Assembly: GCA_028869395.1 (NCBI GenBank)
Contig: JAGWSE010000053.1
Span: forward strand, 1-15,482
Reading direction: 5' to 3'
DNA length: 15,482 nucleotides
Origin: Alphaproteobacteria bacterium
GTDB taxonomy: Bacteria > Pseudomonadota > Alphaproteobacteria > Caulobacterales > Caulobacteraceae
The notes under the pieces were generated by a model. It worked only from the letters and a program-made list of their open reading frames with translations, was not told the DNA's origin and made no database searches. Shown in pieces: positions 1 to 6,520 of this stretch. Numbering within the stretch: position 1 is the stretch's first letter; each line of letters begins with the position of its first letter. The position numbers and the translations under genes were made by a program.

Positions 1-1
1 C

Positions 2-376
2 GGCATCGTCGCGTTCCGGTCGGCTACGGGCCCGACGACGCCCATAAGCCTGACCGTGGGCGAACAGCTCACCCACCGCGACGGGCAAACGGACGACCGG
101 GTCGCCCGGGTGGATCCCAATCCCGCCTTCGGGTGGACGGTCGAACAGCTCGTCTATCACGACCGCCCACTTTCCGAGGTCGCCACCGACCTCAGCCGCC
201 GCTTCGGGACGCGCATTCGCCCCGCGGATGCCGCAACGGGGCGGATCCGATTCACCGGCGTTCTGGTGACGGACGATGAGGGTGCGGTGCTTCGTCGCCT
301 GGAGGCGTTCTCCGGGGTTACTGCGGAGCGCACGACCCGCGGTGTCGTGCTAAGGTCTCACGAACCAAATCGCTGA
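2..376 (+). CDS. FecR-family sigma factor regulator, C-terminal fragment (5' end outside window)
   Basis: The frame is open from base 2 with no stop before 374-376, so this is the last 124 residues of a gene that starts to the left. Residues matching the FecR/PupR pattern are visible: a first stretch ending in V-x-x-G-E-Q-L, then a short linker with a P-A-F-G-W motif, then a C-terminal domain beginning near V-Y-H-D-R-P-L-S-E-V with the pattern of the DUF4974/STN-like fold that closes many FecR proteins. Family knowledge: FecR proteins are inner-membrane anti-sigma/sigma regulators that pass a signal from a TonB-dependent receptor to an ECF sigma factor, often for iron or nutrient uptake. The cytoplasmic anti-sigma and membrane segments are not in the window, so the partner sigma factor cannot be named. 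A GTG at 56 is an internal codon, not a likely start. Confidence 0.8.
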   Translation, partial: GIVAFRSATGPTTPISLTVGEQLTHRDGQTDDRVARVDPNPAFGWTVEQLVYHDRPLSEVATDLSRRFGTRIRPADAATGRIRFTGVLVTDDEGAVLRRLEAFSGVTAERTTRGVVLRSHEPNR

Positions 377-387
377 ACGGTCTCGCT

Positions 388-1053
388 GTGGTCTCTGCAT
401 TCGAGCTCTCGACGCCAATCGGCCGTCGGCGGACGTATCTCGACTTTGTCTGGAACGATCACGCCTATCTGCGGCTGGCATTCCAGAACGCCCATTGGAT
501 ATCCGACGAACTGGTCCGAACGAACCAGCCCTGGCCTCACCAGCTCGCCGCGTGGAAAGCCAGGGGAGTTCGCACTATAATCAACCTGCGTGGCGGTTCG
601 GGCGCAAGTTCACAGGTGATCGAGGAAGACGCCTGTCGCCGGCTGGGGTTGAAGCTCATTACCTTCCGCGCGAGCTCCCGCGAGCCGCCGAGCGTGGACC
701 AAGTTCTGCGCGCGAAGGCGCTCTTCGAAAGCATCGCCTATCCCGCGCTGATGCACTGCAAGTCGGGCGCGGACCGGTCTGGGGTGATGAGTGTCCTTTA
801 CATGCACCTGCGCCAGGGAAAGCCCATCCGCGAGGCAATCCGCCAGCTCCACCTTCGTTTTCTTCACTGGCCAGGCGGCCGGACCGGCGTGCTCCGCTTC
901 ACCTTCGACACTTATCTGCGCGAGGCCGAGCCGCGGGGCATGTCCTTCCTCGAGTGGGTCCAGAGCCCAGACTACGAGCCCGCGCGCATCCAGGCGGCGT
1001 ATAGCAGTGCGCGGCGTGGCCCGGCTCTGGACCGCGTTTTCGGTCGAGAATGA
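388..1053 (+). CDS. Dual-specificity/tyrosine-type protein phosphatase
   Basis: The protein has 221 residues. It contains the phosphatase signature H-C-K-S-G-A-D-R-S-G: catalytic Cys at about residue 124 and Arg at about 130 in the CX5R loop. Before it comes the typical core of this family, with a strand and turn of the form V-R-T-I-I-N-L-R-G (residues 61-69) and an upstream R-T-N-Q-P motif. No signal peptide or membrane segment is seen, so it is probably cytoplasmic. Known role of the fold: removal of phosphate from Tyr/Ser/Thr, or in some relatives from non-protein phosphates; the substrate cannot be read from sequence. The start is a GTG 11 bases after the FecR stop, with only a weak ribosome site, so the exact N-terminus is uncertain. 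The tight spacing suggests co-transcription with the FecR gene. Confidence 0.85.
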   Translation: MVSAFELSTPIGRRRTYLDFVWNDHAYLRLAFQNAHWISDELVRTNQPWPHQLAAWKARGVRTIINLRGGSGASSQVIEEDACRRLGLKLITFRASSREPPSVDQVLRAKALFESIAYPALMHCKSGADRSGVMSVLYMHLRQGKPIREAIRQLHLRFLHWPGGRTGVLRFTFDTYLREAEPRGMSFLEWVQSPDYEPARIQAAYSSARRGPALDRVFGRE

Positions 1054-1146
1054 CGTGTGCAAATCCAGTCAGCTACTGAGGCGGTTCGAGACTCGCGCCG
1101 TCATATCTGCCGAGGGAACAGGGGCGGCTTCGTGGGAGCAGGTTGC

Positions 1147-1767
1147 ATGGCCGGTCTGAACTGGGATGCGCTAGAAGCGGCGCCTCTGCACAAGGATCCG
1201 TTCGATTACATCCATGTGCCGCAGGCCCTGGACCCCCAGATCATCGGCCGGATCCCTGAAGAGTTCCCGGACATAGAAGCGGCCGGCTCATTCTCGTTGG
1301 CGGATGCGCCGCCCGGACCGGTGCTGAACGGGATCATCGCCCAGCTCCAATCAGACCGCTTCCGCCGGCTGATGGCGGACAAGTTCGGCATCGATCTTTC
1401 GCGCCGCGCCACGACCGTGACGATCCGAGGCCAGTGCGGCAAGCGCGACGGCTTCATCCATACGGATTCGAAATCAAAGATCCTGTCGCTCCTGCTCTAT
1501 CTCAACGATGGCTGGACAGGGGGCGAAGGGCAGCTTCGCCTCTTGCGCGGCGAGCACAACCTTGAGGACTACGCGGCCGAGATCCCGGCCTCTATGGGTT
1601 CGCTCGTGGTATTCCGCCGCTCGGACGCCTCCTGGCATGGCCACACGTCCTTCATCGGCCGTCGCCGGGTTCTTCAGTTCAATTATGTCCGCACGGATTA
1701 CACGACCATCGTCAGCATGGTTCGTCACCGGTTGTCGGCGCTGGTCAAGCCACGCATCGCTGCCTGA
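1147..1767 (+). CDS. 2OG-Fe(II) oxygenase superfamily protein
   Basis: The protein has 206 residues from the ATG at 1147. That start is preferred because a purine-rich GGGAGCAGG lies just upstream and the first residues then look like a normal N-terminus; an in-frame GTG at 1057 would add 30 residues of unconvincing sequence. The iron-binding triad of the double-stranded beta-helix dioxygenases is visible: H-T-D at about residues 105-107 and a distal His in W-H-G-H (164-166). An Arg cluster follows at 172-174, suited to holding 2-oxoglutarate. Between them are the usual S-L-L-L-Y-L-N and G-G-E-G-Q-L-R-L strands. The substrate is unknown; relatives hydroxylate proteins, lipids or small molecules, and such genes are often near TonB/FecR loci. 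It is the last gene of the + strand cluster and converges on pdeM. Confidence 0.83.
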   Translation: MAGLNWDALEAAPLHKDPFDYIHVPQALDPQIIGRIPEEFPDIEAAGSFSLADAPPGPVLNGIIAQLQSDRFRRLMADKFGIDLSRRATTVTIRGQCGKRDGFIHTDSKSKILSLLLYLNDGWTGGEGQLRLLRGEHNLEDYAAEIPASMGSLVVFRRSDASWHGHTSFIGRRRVLQFNYVRTDYTTIVSMVRHRLSALVKPRIAA

Positions 1768-1770
1768 GCG

Positions 1771-1795
1771 GCGACCCGTTTGTGCAATGGGTTGC
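1771..1795. terminator. Weak hairpin between convergent 2OG oxygenase and pdeM genes
   Basis: GCGACCC (1771-1777) can pair with GGGTTGC (1789-1795), with one G-U pair and an 11-base loop. It lies directly after the oxygenase stop codon and 64 bases before the pdeM stop. There is no run of T on either side, so intrinsic termination is only a possibility. The remaining bases up to 1858 show no other recognisable signal. Confidence 0.25.
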
Positions 1796-1858
1796 GGGAG
1801 CGCGAACGCCGCCGGGAGGTCGGTGGGCTTCTGGCGTGACCCGCCTTGCGTGGTCAAC

Positions 1859-2572
1859 TCAGTCGGCAGCGAGCGACCGCCAGCCGACGGCGTGCACGCG
1901 TCCGCGGCCTAGGGCGCCGGCCAGTGGGGGGCGGGCAAACAGGCCTGCGAAGGCAGCGTCGCGCACGTTCAAGCCGCCTGTATAGGCGCCGAACGCCGGC
2001 AGGACGATCCGCTCGCCGTCTGTGACGAAGCAGCGCCGACGAACCGCGCCACGAGCGCTGCGAACCTTGGCGGCCGGGTGCAGGTGACCGGCCGCCTCGG
2101 CGGGCGAGAGGCCCGCGCGCGGCTCATGGCGCAAGGTCAAGCCCTGAATGGCGAGCTCCTCGGCTCGTTCGCCCGGCAACGCCCGCGGCCCGTCCCGGTC
2201 GTGGTTGCCCACCACCCAGATCAGGGATCGGTCCTTCGCGAGCGTCCGCAGCGCATGAACGTCATTGTCGGCGAGGCGATCCTCGGAGCGGCGATCATGG
2301 AAGGTATCGCCAAGCAGGACGACAATCCTCGGCGACAGCACGTCGACCTCGGCTTTCAGCCGAGCCAGCGTCTCGCGCGTATCGTAGGGCGGCAGCAACT
2401 GTCCACGAGCGGCGTATGACGAGCCCTTTTCAAGGTGCAGATCGGCGACGATCAGTGCGCGCTCGGCCTGCAGCCAAAGGGCGCCGGAAGCGCGAAGGAT
2501 CACCTCGGCGCCCGCGAGCCCCAAATGCAGGGACCCGCACGGCGCGGTCGTGAACTCGTAAGCGGCGTTCAA
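1859..2572 (-). CDS. pdeM: Ligase-associated DNA damage response endonuclease PdeM (metallophosphoesterase)
   Basis: The protein has 237 residues and the calcineurin-like phosphoesterase metal-binding blocks in order: D-L-H-L-E-K-G (about 44-50), G-D-T-F-H-D (88-93), G-N-H-D (122-125) and G-H-L-H-P (162-166). The combination D-L-H-L-E-K-G plus a G-x-L-W-L/W leader is typical of PdeM, a small nuclease/phosphoesterase found with Lhr-type helicase, an exonuclease and an ATP-dependent DNA ligase in alphaproteobacteria and others. It begins 12 bases after the helicase stop, which supports a single operon and possibly coupled translation. The first available start is a TTG at 2572, with no ATG nearby upstream of the first metal-binding block; the ribosome site is weak, so the start is provisional. 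All metal ligands are present, so the enzyme should be active. Confidence 0.9.
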   Translation of the reverse strand: MNAAYEFTTAPCGSLHLGLAGAEVILRASGALWLQAERALIVADLHLEKGSSYAARGQLLPPYDTRETLARLKAEVDVLSPRIVVLLGDTFHDRRSEDRLADNDVHALRTLAKDRSLIWVVGNHDRDGPRALPGERAEELAIQGLTLRHEPRAGLSPAEAAGHLHPAAKVRSARGAVRRRCFVTDGERIVLPAFGAYTGGLNVRDAAFAGLFARPPLAGALGRGRVHAVGWRSLAAD

Positions 2573-2584
2573 CTCAAGGTCTCG

Positions 2585-5050
2585 TCAACTCAGGGCCTCG
2601 GCGATCAGGTCTTCCTCAGCCTCGTGCAGGATGATCTCGCCTGCATGGCCGGGAGAGCGCTCCTTTCCGATCTCGAGCAGGATCGGCACGGAGAAGGGCG
2701 ACAGGTGGTCCAGGCGGGCATGCCGGATCCGGCCCCGGATGCGCGCCAACATCTGCCCAAGGCGCGCCACGTCGATGAGGCCGGTCGCCGCATCTGCACG
2801 GGCGCAGCGCAACAACAGGTGATCTGGCTCATGCCGGCGCAGGACGTCGTAGATGAGGTCGGTCGAGAAGGTGATCTGTCGGCCGGTCTTCTGCTTATCG
2901 CCGGGAAAGCGGCGCTCGATCAGGCCGGCGATGATCGCACAGCCCTTGAACGCCCGCTTCATCATGAAGCTCTCGGCGAGCCAGGCCTCCAGGTCATCGC
3001 CCAGCATGTCCTCGTTGAAGAGGTCGTCGAAGTCGAGGCCGTCCAGCGGGTTCAGCGCCCAGACCGCCAGCGCATAGTCGTTGCAGACGAAGCCCAGGGG
3101 CGCCGCGCCGACGCGTTCAAGCCGCCTCGTCAGCAGCATGGCGAGCGTGGTGTGGGCGAGCCTTCCCTCGAACGAGTAGCAGACCATGAAGTGGCGCCTC
3201 CCGCGCGGGAAGGTTTCCAGCAGCATCTCGTCCTCGGCGGGGATCAGCGAGCGGTCGCGCTGCACCTCCAGCCATTCGCGCACGTCCGCGGGCAGCACCT
3301 TCCAGTGGTCCTGGTCGGTCATCAGCTGGCGCACGCGCTTGGCCAGGTAGGTGGACAGCGCGAACTTCGAGCCGCCCCAGGAGGGCATCTTGGGATCCTT
3401 TGCTCCGCCGGGCCGGACCAGAACGTCGAGGTTTGTGATGCCGACGAGCTCCCACACCTGGCCTGCGAAGACGAATGTGTCGCCGGGATCGAGCATCTCC
3501 AGCATGCCCTCCTCGATTTCGCCGATCTTGCGTCCGACGGCGCCCCTTCGGCCCGCGATCCGCACCGCCAGCATGGCCGGTGAGACGATGGCGCCGACGT
3601 TCAGCCGGTGGCGCTGGGCCGTCTCCAGGTTGCGCACCTTCCAGAGGCCCTCCGGCGTCTTCACGATCCGCCGAAATCGGTCGTAGGTCTTGAGCGCATA
3701 GCCGCCTGTCGAGACGAAATCGACGACTTGTTCGAAGTCCTCCCATGCGAGGCCGGTGTATGGGCCCGCCGTCCTGACCTCGTCGTAGAGCTTCAGCATG
3801 TCGAACGGGTCGGAGCAGGCGCAGCCCATGATGTGCTGCGCTAGCACGTCGAGCGCCCCCTCCCGGGGCGGATCTCCATCCAGGTGGTTGGCCGCGATCG
3901 CCTCGCGCGCCGCCTGGCACTCCAACATCTCGAAACGGTTGGCGGGGACGAACAGGGCCCGGCTCGGCTCGTCCAGGCGGTGGTTCGCGCGCCCGATCCG
4001 CTGCACCATCCGCGCTGCGCCCTTCGGCGAGGCGAGCTGGATGACGAGGTCCACGTCGCCCCAGTCGATGCCGAGGTCGAGCGTCGAGGTGCAGACCACG
4101 GCCCGGAGCGCCCCTCGGGACATCGCCGCCTCAACCTTGCGCCTCTGCTCGGCCGCGAGGCTGCCGTGGTGCAGGGCGATTGGCAGGGCGTCCTCGTTCA
4201 GACGCCACAGCTCCTGGAACGCGAACTCGGCCTGAAAGCGGGTATTCACAAAGACCAGCGCCGTCCTGGAGCGCTTGATCGCCTCGTAGACCTCCGCCAT
4301 GGCGTGCTGGGCGGTATGCCCCGCCCATGGCACCCGGCCCTCCGACAGCAGCAGGTCCACGATTGGCGGCGCGCCCGCCGGCCCGCGGACGAGGTCGACG
4401 GCCGCCGGTCCTGCCGGCCCCGCCATCCAGCGCTTGATCACCTGCGGATCGTCCACCGTCGCCGAAAGCCCAACCCGGCGAAGGCTCGGCGCAAACGTGG
4501 AGAGCCGCGCAAGGTCCAACGCCAGGAGGTCGCCGCGTTTGGAGGCGTGCAGCGTGTGGATCTCGTCAAGGATCACGCAGGTCAGGCCTTCGAAGAGGCC
4601 GCGCGCCCCTTCCCACGCGCAGAGTAGGGCGAGCTGCTCGGGCGTGGTGAGGAGGATCTCGGGCGGCTTGACCCGTTGCCGTTGGCGGCGCGAGAGGCCG
4701 GTGTCGCCGGTGCGGCTCTCCGCCGTGATGGGCAGGCCCATCTCCAGAATCGGCGCGCCCAGGTTCCGCTCTACGTCCACCGCCAACGCCTTCAGCGGCG
4801 AGATGTAGAGGGTATGTATGCCTCTTGGCGCATTCGCCGGGCCCCGCTCGGAAAGCTCGACCAATGAGGGCAGGAACCCAGCCAGCGTCTTTCCGCCGCC
4901 CGTGGGCGCGATAAGCAGCGCGTCGCGGCCGGCTCTGGCCTTGTCCACCATCTCGAGCTGGTGGGTGCGTGGTCGCCAGCCGCGACCTTCGAACCACGCC
5001 TGGAAGCGCGGGGGAAGCAGCTTGGAAAGTTGGGCGCCCGCGTCGGCCAT
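2585..5050 (-). CDS. Ligase-associated DNA damage response DEXH-box helicase (Lhr-type)
   Basis: The protein has 821 residues, the usual length for the short Lhr-type helicase of the ligase-associated repair operon. Superfamily 2 motifs are clear: Walker A A-P-T-G-G-G-K-T (about 48-55), motif Ia Y-I-S-P-L-K-A-L-A, T-T-P-E-Q-L, motif II D-E-I-H (162-165), motif III S-A-T (196-198), motif V T-S-T-L-D-L-G-I-D-W-G and motif VI Q-R-I-G-R-A-N-H-R. The C-terminal half carries the Lhr winged-helix and beta-barrel region. The family translocates 3'-5' on single-stranded DNA and unwinds duplexes, driven by ATP. ATG at 5048-5050 is preceded by only a weak ribosome site. A transposable element ends 47 bases upstream of the start, so its promoter either lies in that gap or is now supplied by the element. 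Confidence 0.93.
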   Translation of the reverse strand: MADAGAQLSKLLPPRFQAWFEGRGWRPRTHQLEMVDKARAGRDALLIAPTGGGKTLAGFLPSLVELSERGPANAPRGIHTLYISPLKALAVDVERNLGAPILEMGLPITAESRTGDTGLSRRQRQRVKPPEILLTTPEQLALLCAWEGARGLFEGLTCVILDEIHTLHASKRGDLLALDLARLSTFAPSLRRVGLSATVDDPQVIKRWMAGPAGPAAVDLVRGPAGAPPIVDLLLSEGRVPWAGHTAQHAMAEVYEAIKRSRTALVFVNTRFQAEFAFQELWRLNEDALPIALHHGSLAAEQRRKVEAAMSRGALRAVVCTSTLDLGIDWGDVDLVIQLASPKGAARMVQRIGRANHRLDEPSRALFVPANRFEMLECQAAREAIAANHLDGDPPREGALDVLAQHIMGCACSDPFDMLKLYDEVRTAGPYTGLAWEDFEQVVDFVSTGGYALKTYDRFRRIVKTPEGLWKVRNLETAQRHRLNVGAIVSPAMLAVRIAGRRGAVGRKIGEIEEGMLEMLDPGDTFVFAGQVWELVGITNLDVLVRPGGAKDPKMPSWGGSKFALSTYLAKRVRQLMTDQDHWKVLPADVREWLEVQRDRSLIPAEDEMLLETFPRGRRHFMVCYSFEGRLAHTTLAMLLTRRLERVGAAPLGFVCNDYALAVWALNPLDGLDFDDLFNEDMLGDDLEAWLAESFMMKRAFKGCAIIAGLIERRFPGDKQKTGRQITFSTDLIYDVLRRHEPDHLLLRCARADAATGLIDVARLGQMLARIRGRIRHARLDHLSPFSVPILLEIGKERSPGHAGEIILHEAEEDLIAEALS

Positions 5051-5068
5051 GCCTAAAGCCTATAACAT

Positions 5069-5083
5069 GTTCCCGTTCCGTTT
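5069..5083. promoter_or_regulatory. Possible LexA (SOS) box upstream of the helicase gene
   Basis: The + strand reads GTTC, seven bases, then GTTT, one mismatch from the alphaproteobacterial SOS box GTTC-N7-GTTC. It lies 19-33 bases upstream of the helicase ATG, where a LexA repressor would block transcription, and the operon is a DNA repair operon. A 15-base site with one mismatch can arise by chance, so this is a candidate only. Confidence 0.3.
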
Positions 5084-5089
5084 CGACCG

Positions 5090-5097
5090 CGGCGCCT
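5090..5097. repeat. Left copy of imperfect 8-bp target duplication
   Basis: CGGCGCCT directly abuts the left inverted repeat. The corresponding 8 bases after the right inverted repeat (6719-6726) are CGGCACCC. Six of eight match and both differences are transitions. IS1-family elements make 8-9 bp duplications, so this is read as a decayed target site duplication. Confidence 0.45.
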
Positions 5098-5117
5098 GGT
5101 GCTGTCCTAACTAGGAC
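5098..5117 (+). repeat. Left terminal inverted repeat
   Basis: GGTGCTGTCCTAACTAGGAC pairs with the reverse complement of 6699-6718, matching at 18 of 20 positions including the first 13. It contains a perfect internal palindrome, TGTCCTA-AC-TAGGACA (5103-5118). Confidence 0.75.
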
Positions 5118-5140
5118 ACTGGAGCCACGGAACTAGGACA
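5103..5140 (+). repeat. Left subterminal TAGGACA repeats
   Basis: TAGGACA occurs at 5112-5118 and 5134-5140, starting 22 bp apart, with an inverted copy TGTCCTA at 5103-5109. The same heptamer recurs at the right end with the same 22-bp step, so these are probably protein-binding sites for the transposase. Confidence 0.6.
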
Positions 5141-5200
5141 CCGACGCTCCGCGAGCTTTTTGCGTTGCAACAAAGCCACGCCACTGGAACCGGGCCTTAA

Positions 5201-5248
5201 CTATCACCATTATAGGCTTGCCTAAGTGGCGGCTATCGCCATTATAGG
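5201..5248 (+). promoter_or_regulatory. Paired operator-like repeats upstream of the toxin-antitoxin genes
   Basis: CTATCACCATTATAGG (5201-5216) and CTATCGCCATTATAGG (5233-5248) are direct repeats with one difference, starting 32 bp apart, close to three helical turns. Each is also a partial palindrome, CTAT-N7-ATAG. Between them is a perfect inverted repeat TAGGC-TT-GCCTA (5213-5224), similar in layout to the AACCT/AGGTT palindromes bound by MqsA. TTGCCT at 5218 with the A/T-rich hexamer at 5241-5246 gives a rough promoter with a 17-base spacer; each repeat also contains TATAAT on the - strand. Autoregulation by the downstream HTH protein is the likely purpose (inference). Confidence 0.6.
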
Positions 5249-5252
5249 TGGA

Positions 5253-5600
5253 ATGACGGATAAGCCGCCGCGCCGCAATGTCGTATCGATGCCGATTGGG
5301 GCCGTCTTGGGCCCCATGATGGCAAAGATCAGGGAGTTGGCGGCGGACTCCGCCAAGGTGTTCTTCTCGCCCCATGCTCAAGAGCAGATGGCGAAGCGGG
5401 GCATCACGGACGCGGAAGTGATCCGCGGCCTGAAGCTTGGTGAGATTTCGGGCCTGCCTTGGCATGAGCCCGAGATCGGCGGGCGTGCCTGCAAGGTCGT
5501 TTTTCGACCGCGCGGGTCTCGGGCGATCGGAGTGGTGACTGTGGTTTTGGAAATCGAGGAGTTGGTTCTGAAGACGGTGGAATGGGAGGACGGGCGATGA
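5253..5600 (+). CDS. DUF4258-like protein, putative toxin of a type II toxin-antitoxin pair
   Basis: From the ATG at 5253 the protein has 115 residues. It shows the DUF4258 pattern: F-F-S-P-H-A-x-E-Q-M-A-K-R-G-I-T (about 37-52), followed by V-I-R-G-L-K-L-G-E-I, a central beta region, and a closing V-L-K-T-V-E-W-E-D. Family knowledge: DUF4258 proteins are small and often sit beside HTH proteins like toxins; the fold is related to RelE/MqsR-type RNases, with the conserved His and Arg as candidate active residues. Its stop overlaps the start of the next gene as ATGA, giving translational coupling in toxin-first order as in mqsRA and higBA. The start is uncertain: GTG 5226, ATG 5253 and ATG 5289 are all in frame, none with a well-spaced ribosome site. 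Toxicity is inferred, not shown. Confidence 0.72.
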   Translation: MTDKPPRRNVVSMPIGAVLGPMMAKIRELAADSAKVFFSPHAQEQMAKRGITDAEVIRGLKLGEISGLPWHEPEIGGRACKVVFRPRGSRAIGVVTVVLEIEELVLKTVEWEDGR

Positions 5601-6085
5601 ACGATCCAGTGTGCATGACGCATGACGGCTCGCCCGAGCGCGACGAGCTGTTGCACTACACGGCCTGCGGGCTGGACAACGTCTATCTGGCGAGCGGGTA
5701 CCAGGTGCGCGAGATCGGAGGAGAGCGTTATATCTCTGTCCGCGATGTAGAAGATCTGCATGAAGCAATCGCATTGTTTTTGGCCCGGAAACGCAAGGTG
5801 CTGAGCGGGAAAGAAGTTAGATTTATCCGTAAATACTTAGGTTTGACGCAACGAGAGCTCGGTGCGTGGTTGAAAGTCTCTGACCAATCTATCGCGCGCT
5901 ATGAAAAAGATCAGACCGTGCTGGACGGCGCGGCCGACACGCTCTTGCGGCTACTTGTAGCTGCCAAAGCGGAAGAGAGCATCGATGTGCGGGCAGAACT
6001 TGAGCGCATTCAGGAGTCGGATGATGCATCAGATGCCGACCTGACGTTTGAGCGCGCCGACGACGAATGGCGGGCCGCAGCCTGA
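5597..6085 (+). CDS. MqsA-like HTH protein, putative antitoxin
   Basis: From the ATG at 5597, which overlaps the upstream stop, the protein has 162 residues. The middle and end match the C-terminal half of MqsA/YgiT-type antitoxins: an L-S-G-K-E-V-R-F-I-R-K-Y-L-G-L-T-Q-R-E-L helix-turn-helix entry (about 70-88), then V-S-D-Q-S-I-A-R-Y-E-K (95-104). The N-terminal part has single Cys residues (6 and 24), not the two C-x-x-C pairs that bind zinc in E. coli MqsA, so the metal site appears lost or replaced. An acidic tail of about 40 residues follows the HTH and may contact the toxin. It probably binds the operator repeats at 5201-5248. A/T-rich codons around 5720-5920 contrast with the neighbours and support transfer. 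Confidence 0.75.
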   Translation: MNDPVCMTHDGSPERDELLHYTACGLDNVYLASGYQVREIGGERYISVRDVEDLHEAIALFLARKRKVLSGKEVRFIRKYLGLTQRELGAWLKVSDQSIARYEKDQTVLDGAADTLLRLLVAAKAEESIDVRAELERIQESDDASDADLTFERADDEWRAAA

Positions 6086-6098
6086 CCGTTTGTCAGGC
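6080..6098 (+). terminator. Hairpin overlapping the antitoxin stop codon
   Basis: GCCTGAC (6080-6086) and GTCAGGC (6092-6098) form a perfect 7-bp stem with a 5-base loop that includes the TGA stop of the antitoxin gene. It has no T run of its own; it may stabilise the mRNA end or act with the stronger hairpin that follows. Confidence 0.4.
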
Positions 6099-6107
6099 GA
6101 GCGATTC

Positions 6108-6140
6108 AGGGCCTCCGGTTAGCGCCGGGGGCCCTTTCTC
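6108..6140 (+). terminator. Intrinsic terminator of the toxin-antitoxin operon
   Basis: GGGCC-T-CCGG (6109-6118) pairs with CCGG-G-GGCCC (6125-6134) across a six-base loop, with an outer A-T pair, followed by TTTCTCGTTT. This is a good rho-independent terminator 23 bases after the antitoxin stop, and it isolates the cargo genes from the transposase remnant. Confidence 0.7.
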
Positions 6141-6147
6141 GTTTAGG

Positions 6148-6520
6148 TCAAGCAACGGCTGAGTAGTGGACGATCTCACCCGTCAGCGCTGCGGCCACCA
6201 GCTCGCGGATCGACCACACGTGGTCCGTCACGCCGAGCTGCATCGCGGGCGTGATCCGCAGGGCTTCATGGACGCGGCACAGGTTGTAATGGCTGACGTA
6301 GAGGCCACGGCCGCCATATGGTTCTCCAGCTTCTTGCTGAAGCCGTTGGTCAACCGCGTGAACCGGCGCTGCGCCATCCGCAAGCTAAGGTTCTGCCGTT
6401 CGACAAACGACGTGCTCAGGTGCGTCGGGTGGCCGATCATGGCCCGTTTCGTTACCGATACTACCTCGGCAGGCGAGTAGCGCCGGGCGGTGTAGCGCGA
6501 CGATCTGGATGGAGGGCCGT
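6148..6520 (-). pseudogene. IS1-type transposase, C-terminal remnant with frameshift
   Basis: Reading the - strand from about 6520, the sequence Y-S-P-A-E-V is followed by H-L-S-T-S-F-V-E-R-Q-N-L-S-L-R-M and then R-R-F-T-R-L-T-N-G-F-S-K-K-L-E-N-H, the hallmark C-terminal block of IS1-type DDE transposases. Near 6302 one base appears to be missing. After shifting frame the homology continues as Y-V-S-H-Y-N-L-C-R-V-H-E-A-L-R-I-T-P-A-M and runs to a TGA at 6148-6150. The N-terminal half, about 120-130 residues with the HTH and the first catalytic acidic residues, is absent: sequence to the right of 6520 is not transposase-like on this strand. The gene is dead, and any movement of the element needs a helper. 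A sequencing error could explain the frameshift but not the missing half. Confidence 0.8.

Noticed and set aside
2435..3583. Long + strand open frame of 382 codons opposite the helicase gene
   Set aside because: It lies entirely antisense to a helicase with complete motifs; its composition (Gln, Arg, Val, His repeats) is typical of antisense shadows in GC-rich DNA.
5098..5118. Element tip at TGTCCTA with a 5-bp duplication, as for Tn7/Mu-type elements
   Set aside because: The five bases outside TGTCC are GGTGC on the left and GCACC on the right, which are inverted, not direct, so they belong to the inverted repeat.
5133..5774. 213-codon - strand frame opposite the DUF4258/HTH genes
   Set aside because: It is antisense to two genes with recognisable families and coupled ATGA overlap; no motif is visible.
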